DNA of 15,910 nucleotides from NCBI GenBank assembly GCA_046155815.1, contig JBJXFY010000285.1:1-15910 (forward strand), in the 5' to 3' direction. A model generated the notes under the pieces. That model searched no databases and was not told the DNA's origin. It saw only the letters and a list, made by a program, of their open reading frames with translations. A program made the translations under genes and the position numbers. Source of the stretch: JBJXFY01 sp046155815 (GTDB lineage: Bacteria; Verrucomicrobiota; Verrucomicrobiia; Limisphaerales; CAIMTB01). The number at the start of each line of letters is the position of its first letter. The first letter of the stretch is position 1. Shown here one piece after another: positions 8,601 through 15,910 of the stretch.

Positions 8601-8636
8601 TCACCCCGGTTCACCCCAGGTCCGTCTCACCCCAGG
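8601..8636 (+). promoter_or_regulatory. C-rich TCACCCC repeats in the rho leader (possible rut site)
   Basis: TCACCCCGG (8601), TCACCCCAGG (8611) and TCACCCCAGG (8627) are three near-identical units within 36 bases, 33-68 bases ahead of the rho ATG. On the RNA they would give a C-rich, G-poor, pyrimidine-rich stretch of the kind Rho binds. Rho is known to repress its own leader in E. coli. That these repeats form a Rho-loading site here is inference. Confidence 0.35.
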
Positions 8637-8668
8637 CGAGCGCCCCGCACGGCGCGACCTTCCCCGAG

Positions 8669-10444
<1,776 letters not shown>

Positions 10445-10462
10445 GCCGCCCGGCGCGCAAAA

Positions 10463-10495
10463 GCCCGCGTCCCGCCCCGGGGGCGGGACGCGGGC
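10463..10495 (-). terminator. Strong GC-rich hairpin terminator between rho and lpdA
   Basis: A 15-bp perfect stem (10463-10477 with 10481-10495, 3-base loop CGG) sits in the 71-base gap between two convergent genes. On the minus strand the stem is followed by TTTTGCGC, so it best fits an intrinsic terminator for the E2-E3 operon. On the plus strand it is followed by CGCAAAAGGG with no T-run, so for rho it would act only as a roadblock or 3'-end stem. Confidence 0.75.
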
Positions 10496-10515
10496 CGCAA
10501 AAGGGTTCCTTCGAC

Positions 10516-11931
10516 TCAGGCGGTGCGTTTCCTCGGGAGCGTGTGCGTCGAGTGCCCGAAGTAGGCCTCGGCCGCCTCCATGAGCGTCTCGGAGAGCGTC
10601 GGGTGCGCGTGGACGCAGTGCGCGAGGTCGCTCACGCTCGCACCCATCTCGAGCGCCACCACCGCCTCGCCGATGAGCTCGCCCGCGCCGTGGCCCACGA
10701 GTCCCACGCCGAGGATGCGCTCCGTGCCCGGCTCGATGATGAGCTTCGTCAGGCCGTCCACGCGGTCGAAGGTGAGCGCGCGCCCGGACGCGCCCCACGG
10801 GAACTTCGCCACCTCGAACTCGACGCCCTTCGCCTTTGCCTCCGCCTCGGTCAGGCCGGCCCAGGCCACCTCGGGATCGGTGAACACCACGGCCGGAACA
10901 ATGAAGTCGCGATGGCCGGGCGCGCCCTCGCAGAGGTGCTCCACGGCGATGCGCGCCTCCCGCGAGGCCTTGTGCGCGAGCAGCAGCCCGCCGGCGATGT
11001 CGCCGATGGCGTAGATGCCCGGCTGGGTGGTCTGGAGGTTGTCGTCCACCTTGATGAAGCCCTTCTCGTCCCGCTCGACCCCGGTGTTTTCCAGGCCGAG
11101 GCCGTCGGCGTTGGGGCGGCGGCCCACGGAGACGAGGACGCGGTCGTAGAATTCCTCGACCTGCTTGCCGTCGCGCTCGCTCACCACGCGGATCTGGCGG
11201 CCGGCGGTGGACATCTGCAGCACCTTCGCCTTCGTGCGCAGCTCCTGGAACGCCTTCTGGGCGTAATGCTGCACCGGCCGCACGAGGTCGGCGTCCGCCC
11301 CGGCGAGGATGGTGTCCAGCGTTTCGATCATCGTGACCCGGCTGCCGAGCGTGGCGTACACGGTGCCCAGTTCCATGCCGATGTAGCCGCCGCCCACCAC
11401 CAGCAGGCGCTCCGGGATGTCGGGCACCTCGAGGGCCTCCGTGGAGGTCATGATCCGCGGGTTCGCCAGGTCGAAGGCCCGCGGCAGCGCGGGCACGGAG
11501 CCGACGGCGACGATCGCCTGGTCATACTTGAGGAAGCGCTGGCCCCCGGCGGTCTCGACGCGCAGCGTGCGCGCATCCTCGAAGTGCCCGCGGCCCGCCA
11601 GCACCTGCACGCCGCGCTTCTGCGCGATCATCGCCACGCCGCCGGTCAGCTTCTCCAGGATGCCGTTCTTCCACGCGCGCAGCTTGTCCAGGTCCACCTT
11701 CGCCTCGCCGAAGCTGATGCCGCGGTGCGCCGACTCGCGGGCCTCCACGATCATCTTGGTCGCGTGCAGCAGCGCCTTCGAGGGGATGCAGCCGCGGTTC
11801 AGGCACACGCCGCCCAGGCGGTCCATCTCCACGAGCGTGACCTGCTTGCCAAGGTCGGCGGCGTAGAAGGCCGCGGCGTATCCGCCCGGGCCGCCACCGA
11901 TGACGACGACTTCAGTCTTGCTGTGTTCCAT
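10516..11931 (-). CDS. lpdA: Dihydrolipoyl dehydrogenase (E3)
   Basis: A 471-residue FAD flavoprotein that reoxidises dihydrolipoamide on the E2 subunit and passes electrons to NAD+. The sequence shows the FAD-binding VVVIGGGPGGYAAA at residues 8-21, the redox disulfide in GGVCLNRGCIPSK (Cys43 and Cys48), the NAD-binding VVGGGYIGMELG, a second flavin motif YAIGDIAGG, and the active-site dyad HAHPTLSE (His443, Glu448) of the dimerisation domain. Length is normal for the family. I chose ATG 11931 because it places the FAD motif at the usual distance. ATG 11958 in frame, with GAGG just before it, would overlap the E2 end by 14 bases. It lies 13 bases after the E2 stop and is surely cotranscribed with it. 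The hairpin at 10463-10495 closes the operon. Confidence 0.96.
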   Translation of the reverse strand: MEHSKTEVVVIGGGPGGYAAAFYAADLGKQVTLVEMDRLGGVCLNRGCIPSKALLHATKMIVEARESAHRGISFGEAKVDLDKLRAWKNGILEKLTGGVAMIAQKRGVQVLAGRGHFEDARTLRVETAGGQRFLKYDQAIVAVGSVPALPRAFDLANPRIMTSTEALEVPDIPERLLVVGGGYIGMELGTVYATLGSRVTMIETLDTILAGADADLVRPVQHYAQKAFQELRTKAKVLQMSTAGRQIRVVSERDGKQVEEFYDRVLVSVGRRPNADGLGLENTGVERDEKGFIKVDDNLQTTQPGIYAIGDIAGGLLLAHKASREARIAVEHLCEGAPGHRDFIVPAVVFTDPEVAWAGLTEAEAKAKGVEFEVAKFPWGASGRALTFDRVDGLTKLIIEPGTERILGVGLVGHGAGELIGEAVVALEMGASVSDLAHCVHAHPTLSETLMEAAEAYFGHSTHTLPRKRTA

Positions 11932-11944
11932 CGGGAAAAGGGGC

Positions 11945-13258
11945 TTAAAGCTTGACATCCGCCTCGGTGAACGACTCGAGCGCGGCCACCAGGTCCACCG
12001 TGAAGCGCGCCGCCGCGCCGCCGTCAATCAGCCGGTGATCGTAGGTGAGCGCGACCGGCATCAGGAGCCGCGGCACGATCTGGCCGTCCCGCACCACCGG
12101 CTTCAGCACGCTGCGGCCGAGGCCGAGGATGGCTGCGTCCGGCAGGTTGATGATCGGCGTGAAGTGCGCCCCGCCGATGCCTCCCTGGTTCGAGATCGTA
12201 AAGGTCTGCCCCTGCATGTCGGCCAGGGCCAGCTTCCGGTCGCGCGCCTTGACGGCCGCCTCGGCGATGTCCTTCGAGAGCTGCACCAGGTCCTTCTTGT
12301 CCGCGTCGCGGATCACCGGCACCAGCAGCCCCGCCTCCGTGTCCACCGCGAGGCCGAGGTGGACGTAGTCCTTGAACACGATCTCCCCGGCCGCCTCGTC
12401 GAGTGAGGCGTTGAAGATCGGGTGCTTCCTGAGCACCGCGGCCACCGCCTTGAGCACGAAGGACGTCACCGTGAGCCGTGCGCCGCGCGCCTCGTAGGCC
12501 GGCGCGTGCTTCTTCCGCAGGTCGTTCAGCGCCGTGAGGTCCGCCTCGTCGAACTGCGTGACCGTCGGCAGCGTCGTCGCGCTGGCCACCATGCGCTCCG
12601 CGATGGCCTTGCGCATCGCGGTCAGCGCCTCCCGGCGCACCGGGCCGAACGCGGCGAAGTCCGGGAGCGGAACCGTCGGCCGGGCGGGCGCCGCCGTGGC
12701 CGCCGCCATCTCCGGCAGCGGCCGGTACGCCAGCCCGCGGAGGTTGGCCACGTACTGCCGCAGGTCCGGGATCGTGATCAGGCCGTGGACGCCCGTGCCC
12801 GGCACGCATTCCAGCGGGATGCCGAGGTCGTGGGCGATCTTGCGCACGTAGGGGCCCGCCGCCGGCGAATCGTTCAACACCGGTTCGGCCTCCGGAACTT
12901 CAGCCGGCAGCGCGGCGGGCAGGGGGCGGGCCGTTGCCACCGTGGCCGTGGGCCGGGCCCTGGGGAGCGTCCGCGGTGCGGCGGCGGCGGCGGCCTTGGG
13001 CGCTTCCACGGCCGGGGCGCCGGCGGTGTCCGCCTTGAGCACCAGGATCAGGCCGCCGACGCCCAGCTTGTCGCCTTCCTTCACGGCCAGTTTTTCGACC
13101 ACGCCGGCGGCCGGCGCAGGGATCGGCGTCACGGCCTTGCCCGTCTCGAGTTCGATGAGGTTCTGGCCCTTCTTGATCGCGGCGCCCGCCTTCACGAGCA
13201 CGCTCACGACGGTGCCGGAATCGGTGCCTTCGCCGAGGTTGGGGAGCTTGACGTCCAT
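11945..13258 (-). CDS. Dihydrolipoamide acyltransferase (E2) of a 2-oxoacid, probably pyruvate, dehydrogenase complex
   Basis: A 437-residue E2 core subunit that moves the acyl group from lipoyl-lysine to coenzyme A. Domains in order: one lipoyl domain (residues 1-78, LPNLGEG start, lipoylated Lys41 in ELETGKAV); an Ala/Pro linker; a peripheral subunit-binding domain (about 125-160, VRKIAHDLGI...GTGVHGLI); a second linker; and the catalytic domain (about 205-437) with TYDHRLIDGG (His408, Asp412). The residue before the lipoyl lysine is Gly where Asp (ETDKA) is usual. I chose ATG 13258, which starts directly at MDVKLPNLGEG and is preceded by AGGA. GTG or ATG starts upstream, such as 13303, would add residues with no homology. 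Adjacent lpdA supports a pyruvate or branched-chain complex. Substrate is inferred, since no E1 gene is visible. Confidence 0.94.
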   Translation of the reverse strand: MDVKLPNLGEGTDSGTVVSVLVKAGAAIKKGQNLIELETGKAVTPIPAPAAGVVEKLAVKEGDKLGVGGLILVLKADTAGAPAVEAPKAAAAAAPRTLPRARPTATVATARPLPAALPAEVPEAEPVLNDSPAAGPYVRKIAHDLGIPLECVPGTGVHGLITIPDLRQYVANLRGLAYRPLPEMAAATAAPARPTVPLPDFAAFGPVRREALTAMRKAIAERMVASATTLPTVTQFDEADLTALNDLRKKHAPAYEARGARLTVTSFVLKAVAAVLRKHPIFNASLDEAAGEIVFKDYVHLGLAVDTEAGLLVPVIRDADKKDLVQLSKDIAEAAVKARDRKLALADMQGQTFTISNQGGIGGAHFTPIINLPDAAILGLGRSVLKPVVRDGQIVPRLLMPVALTYDHRLIDGGAAARFTVDLVAALESFTEADVKL

Positions 13259-13587
13259 AATCCTGGTCGCGCGGGCGTGGAATGTGGTGAGCACCCCTTG
13301 CATTGCCTAGGAAATTCTCCCAACCGGTGCACACCCCTGCCGACCCGCTCCCGGCCGGCCGGTATCCGGACGGCCGGGCACGGGCGGAGTATTGATTTTC
13401 CGCTCGTTTTGGGTCGCTTTTCGCCGGCCGGCGCAGGAAAGTCCGCCCCGTCGTGCCGCGTTGTGCCCCGCGTAGTCCGGATGTGACGGAATGTCCGCGC
13501 CCGGCGGGTCTGGTGCCCGCCGGGCGTTTCTGCGTTTCGGCGCAATGCGGCCGGTCGCCGTTCACTGGCAGTTCACCTCGCTCGCCC
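13259..13587. other. Gene-free divergent intergenic region upstream of E2
   Basis: No convincing gene. It should hold the E2-E3 operon promoter on the minus strand. An AT-richer patch at about 13390-13432 gives AATACT-like and TTTTGG-like strings on the minus strand, but no well-spaced -35/-10 pair. Open frames across it are arginine/proline-rich shadows. Confidence 0.5.
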
Positions 13588-13704
13588 ATGAACTCGGACA
13601 CCCCCCTCATCCTCGCCTGCCTCGCCCTGCTGGCGGGCCTGACTCTCGCCGCGCTTTGGTACGGCCACCCCCGGCGGCGGCGCCGTCACCGGCCCGGACG
13701 CTGA
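13588..13704 (+). CDS. Possible 38-residue single-pass membrane peptide
   Basis: ATG 13588 opens a 38-codon frame. It begins MNSDTPLILACLALLAG and has one hydrophobic helix (about residues 6-24), then a WYGHP turn and a strongly basic tail (RRRRRHRPGR). That gives the layout of a small inner-membrane protein with a cytoplasmic C-terminus. No Shine-Dalgarno-like sequence is visible ahead of the ATG. The basic tail may simply reflect GC-rich non-coding sequence. No family is recognised. It could be a real small protein or a chance hydrophobic frame. Confidence 0.35.
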   Translation: MNSDTPLILACLALLAGLTLAALWYGHPRRRRRHRPGR

Positions 13705-13778
13705 GGCCAGCCCGCGATACTGCCTTTGCGGGAAGGCGGACTGGGGGAGCTTCAATGGCAACGTCGCCGTCACGGGGC

Positions 13779-13794
13779 GCGGGCTTCAGCCCGC
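13779..13794. repeat. GGGCT/AGCCC palindrome
   Basis: GCGGGCT (13779-13785) and AGCCCGC (13788-13794) form a 7-bp stem with a 2-base loop. The core GGGCT-nn-AGCCC also appears at 324-335 near the other accessory edge. Probably a dispersed intergenic repeat, but copy number cannot be judged here. Confidence 0.35.
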
Positions 13795-13860
13795 TTCAGC
13801 GTCCCTGCGTCGGCCGCCGTCGCATTGGGATCGGGCGCACCGGAGGCAGCCACGTTGAGG

Positions 13861-13874
13861 CGGCCTGCAGGCCG
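13861..13874. repeat. Perfect 14-base palindrome CGGCCTGCAGGCCG
   Basis: This perfect 14-base palindrome lies between the 13779 palindrome and the methylase stub, in the gene-poor stretch 13705-13906. It could be part of the same class of intergenic repeats or an extragenic binding site. There is no direct evidence for a protein partner. Confidence 0.35.
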
Positions 13875-13906
13875 CGCCCCGGCCGCGTCGGGCGTGCGGC
13901 CGGAGT

Positions 13907-14046
13907 TTTTTCGAACCCGGCGCGGAGTTCGTCGAGGAACAGCGGGCGGATGACCTTGAGGATGTCGCGTTCGCGGGTGTAGTGCGCGCCGATCTGCCGG
14001 CGCTCCCTGCCGTCCATGATGGACTGGAAGAGCGAGCCGAAGATGG
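13907..14046 (-). pseudogene. Stub of an MmeI-like (COG1002 type) DNA methyltransferase
   Basis: In one minus-strand frame, 46 residues read as AIFGSLFQSIMDGRERRQIG, then AHYTRERDILKVIRPL, then FLDELRAGFEK. This matches the segment around the conserved FGSLFQ...GAHYTSE...PLFLDELR of large MmeI/type IIG-like adenine methyltransferases, just before their SAM-binding region. The usual protein is roughly a thousand residues. Neither the upstream nor the downstream parts are present, and the flanking residues in this frame (TPAARPTRPG and AHRTS) have no family likeness. An ATG at 14017 lies inside the stub, so annotators may call a 73-residue ORF there (14017-13796). I treat it as a remnant with no activity of its own. 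Recognition rests on remembered family motifs. Confidence 0.65.
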
Positions 14047-14364
14047 CGGAAGTTCTGTGCGCCCTGCTCCGCTCCCTTCGCGAGGGGCGCCTGGACGCCG
14101 GGGAATACGCGGTCCGGCGGGCGCAGTTCCATGGGGATTGTGCCGCTCACGCGGTGCGGTGGCATCCGCTGTCAGAGCCTCTCCTGGCCCGGGTGGACCG
14201 GGTCTTGGCGGGCGCTTCTGCCACCCCTTGTCTCCGCGCGGCCGACGCCCTCCATCTTGCCTGTGCCGCCGGGCACGGCTTCACCGAGGTCTGTTCCAAC
14301 GACCGCCACTTCCTCGCCGCCGCCCCGTCCGTTGGGCTGAGAGGGATCAACGCCATCCCTGAAT
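14043..14364 (+). pseudogene. N-terminally truncated VapC-like PIN-domain toxin
   Basis: From ATG 14043 the frame reads MAEVLCALLRSLREGRLDAG, then later CLRAADALHLACAAG and VCSNDRHFLAAAPSVGLRGI. This matches the C-terminal two thirds of VapC PIN-domain ribonucleases, including three of the four acidic metal-binding positions (Glu3, Asp68, Asp87). The first strand with the DxS aspartate, normally about 40 residues upstream, is missing. Its place is taken by the antisense methylase stub. The PIN likeness ends near 14364, but the frame runs on through proline- and arginine-rich sequence to TGA 14556-14558, so the natural stop also seems lost. No VapB antitoxin gene is next to it. Without the first aspartate it should be inactive. 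The following 193 bases (14365-14557) show nothing else recognisable. Confidence 0.65.
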
Positions 14365-14557
14365 GGCCAGGCGCCCGCCGCCGACCGCCTGCCGCTGCCA
14401 ACGGCCGCGCGAGGGGCGAGGTGGAGGCGGCCCCCCCGTTGGCCGCCTTGGCCTCCCTGCCCGGCCGCGGCATTGCCCGCCGCGCGCCGCTTGGTCACGC
14501 TCCGCCCGTGTCCACGGCTGAACCACGCCCCGCCTCCTCTCCAACGCCGCCACCCTG

Positions 14558-15763
14558 ATGCCCGCCCTCGATTTCAAAGGAAAGAGCTTCATCTACACCC
14601 ACCACCTCGGCGTGCCATATCGCGAGCTGCTCGTGGTGCCGGAGAAAAGCTGCCCGGCGGCGGGCCGCCAGCCCGACCTCGACGACAACCTCATCCTCCA
14701 CGGCGACAATCTCGAAGCCCTCAAGGCCCTCCTCCCGCGCTACGCGGGGCGGGTGGACTGCATCTACATTGATCCGCCCTACAACACCGGCACCGAGGGC
14801 TGGTGCTACAACGACGCCGTCAACGCCCCGCTCATGCGCGAGTGGCTGAAAAAGGCCGCCAACCCCGTCGAGCGCGACGACCTCCAGCGCCACGACAAAT
14901 GGCTCTGCATGATGTGGCCCCGCCTCCAGCTCCTCAAAGAACTGCTGGCCGAGGACGGCGCCATCTTCGTCTTCATTGACGACAACGAAGTGCATCGGCT
15001 GCGCGATATGATGGATGAGATCTTCGGGGAGGACGGGTTTCTAACCACGATCATTTGGCAGGAAAACTATTCACCAAAGAACACGGCGAAATACTTTTCC
15101 GAAGACCACGACTTCATTGTGGCTTACGCCAAAGACAAAGAGTTCTGGGCTCCGATACCGCTGGCACGGACAGAGGAACAAGACGCTGCCTACAAAAACC
15201 CGGACGACGATCCGCGTGGCCCGTGGAAAACAAGCGACCTGTCGGCACGCAATGCCTACAACGCCGGCCTCTATCCGATTAAGTGTCCGGGCGGTCGTGC
15301 CATAAGTGGACCGCCAGGAGGTAACTACTGGCGCTACTCCGAGAAACGATTTTGGGAACTTGATGCCGACAACCGCATTTGGTGGGGGAAGGACCGAAAT
15401 AGCATCCCACAAATTAAGCGGTTCCGGTCGGAGGTGAGAGAAGGGCGAGTCCCACAGACAATGTGGTTCTACAAGGACGTCGGTCATAACGACGAAGCGA
15501 AGAAGGAGTTGTTGGAAGTCATGCACGGCGGCGGTGGGGACGCGAGAACTCGTGCGTCCGAGGAAAGCACATCAGTCGTGCGAGAGCGCTCAACCTTTGA
15601 CGAACCACCGGCCCATCCCCGCCAGGGCAACGGCGAAGTTTTCATCACCCCGAAACCAACGCGCCTCATCCAACGCATCCTCGAAATCGCGACCGACAAA
15701 GACTCCCTCATCCTCGACTCCTTCCCGGGAGCGGGACGACGGCGCACGCGGTGCTGGCGCTGA
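14558..15763 (+). CDS. Type III-like (Mod) site-specific adenine DNA methyltransferase, frameshifted
   Basis: A 401-codon frame encoding a beta-group N6-adenine DNA methyltransferase resembling the Mod subunit of type III systems. Visible features are NLILHGDNLEALKALLP near residue 50, catalytic motif IV DPPYNTG (Asp72-Tyr75), the helix FVFIDDNEVHRLRDMMDEIF, a target-recognition region at about residues 165-365, then ITPKPTRLIQRILEIATD and motif I. At motif I the expected FAGSGTTAHAVLALN is read as FPGAGRRRTRCWR and stops, because one base is missing after Phe389. The protein as read therefore loses part of the SAM site and its C-terminus. The recognition region is more AT-rich than its flanks, as is common for exchanged modules. 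No Shine-Dalgarno site is evident, and the ATG overlaps the preceding frame's stop as TGATG. No Res subunit is visible before the window ends. Confidence 0.85.
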   Translation: MPALDFKGKSFIYTHHLGVPYRELLVVPEKSCPAAGRQPDLDDNLILHGDNLEALKALLPRYAGRVDCIYIDPPYNTGTEGWCYNDAVNAPLMREWLKKAANPVERDDLQRHDKWLCMMWPRLQLLKELLAEDGAIFVFIDDNEVHRLRDMMDEIFGEDGFLTTIIWQENYSPKNTAKYFSEDHDFIVAYAKDKEFWAPIPLARTEEQDAAYKNPDDDPRGPWKTSDLSARNAYNAGLYPIKCPGGRAISGPPGGNYWRYSEKRFWELDADNRIWWGKDRNSIPQIKRFRSEVREGRVPQTMWFYKDVGHNDEAKKELLEVMHGGGGDARTRASEESTSVVRERSTFDEPPAHPRQGNGEVFITPKPTRLIQRILEIATDKDSLILDSFPGAGRRRTRCWR

Positions 15764-15910
15764 ACGCGAAGGACGGCGGGAATCGGCGCTTCATCCTGTG
15801 CGAGACGGAGGCTTACGCCGACACGCTCACCGCCGAGCGCGTGCGGCGCGTCATCCGCGGCTACGACTACACCGGCACGCAGGAGACCGAGCTGCATCCG
15901 CCGGAGAAGG
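15725..15910 (+). pseudogene. Out-of-frame continuation of the Mod methyltransferase (runs off the window)
   Basis: Adding one G between 15724 and 15725 restores FAGSGTTAHAVLALNAKDGG. The restored frame stays open to the right edge, reading NRRFILCETEAYADTLTAER, then VRRVIRGYDYTGTQETELHP. These are the usual post-motif-I residues of this family. So 15725-15910 is the true 3' part of the same gene, displaced by a -1 shift. A real mutation, an assembly error or sequencing loss would all look the same here. Confidence 0.75.

Noticed and set aside
14365..14557. Continuation of the toxin frame as a real C-terminal domain
   Set aside because: The residues are Pro/Arg/Ala-rich with no likeness to PIN proteins, which normally end shortly after the last acidic motif. 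Read-through of GC-rich non-coding DNA explains it.
14556..14560. TGATG overlap as evidence of toxin-methylase coupling
   Set aside because: The toxin frame appears to be read-through past its lost natural stop, so the overlap is probably accidental.

Overview
The window looks like chromosomal DNA of a GC-rich member of the Verrucomicrobiota or a close PVC-superphylum relative. The main taxonomic pointer is the long secreted protein encoded at 5395-2240. It joins a Pirellula/Verrucomicrobium-type 'membrane-bound dehydrogenase' N-terminus to a C-terminal CxxCH heme domain, an architecture found almost only in Planctomycetes and Verrucomicrobia. The neighbouring secreted beta-helix protein and the long Pro/Ala-rich extension on Rho fit this. 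No 16S rRNA or other decisive marker is present, so I do not place it more finely.

Layout: (1) 1-181 holds the AT-richer 3' end of an unrecognised gene, followed by a short gap with small palindromes. (2) 8454-458, minus strand, is a probable three-gene cluster for exported proteins: a large two-module beta-helix protein, a PVC-type cytochrome (start overlapping the previous stop as GTGA), and a Tat-exported PhoX-family (DUF839) phosphatase-like protein. (3) 8455-8668 is a divergent intergenic region with C-rich TCACCCC repeats just ahead of rho. (4) 8669-10444, plus strand, is the transcription termination factor Rho. (5) A strong GC-rich hairpin at 10463-10495 separates rho from the convergent genes. 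(6) 13258-10516, minus strand, is an E2-E3 pair of a 2-oxoacid (most likely pyruvate) dehydrogenase complex, without an E1 gene beside it. (7) From about 13300 to the right end is an accessory, decaying region: a possible 38-residue membrane peptide, palindromic repeats, a stub of an MmeI-like DNA methyltransferase, a VapC-like PIN toxin that has lost its N-terminus, and a type III-like (Mod) DNA methyltransferase with a one-base frameshift in its SAM-binding motif that runs off the window.

Function: the left half is about export and the cell surface (beta-helix adhesin or carbohydrate-binding type protein, periplasmic c-type cytochrome, metallophosphatase). The middle is core metabolism and transcription (Rho, lipoamide-dependent dehydrogenase). 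The right end is a defence-island remnant in which restriction-modification and toxin genes have been broken and joined. I see no rRNA, tRNA, CRISPR array, intact insertion sequence or integrase. The best candidates for a second look are the precise fusion of two defence-gene fragments at about 14045, the methylase frameshift at 15724/15725, the rho leader repeats, and the beta-helix/cytochrome/PhoX cluster.
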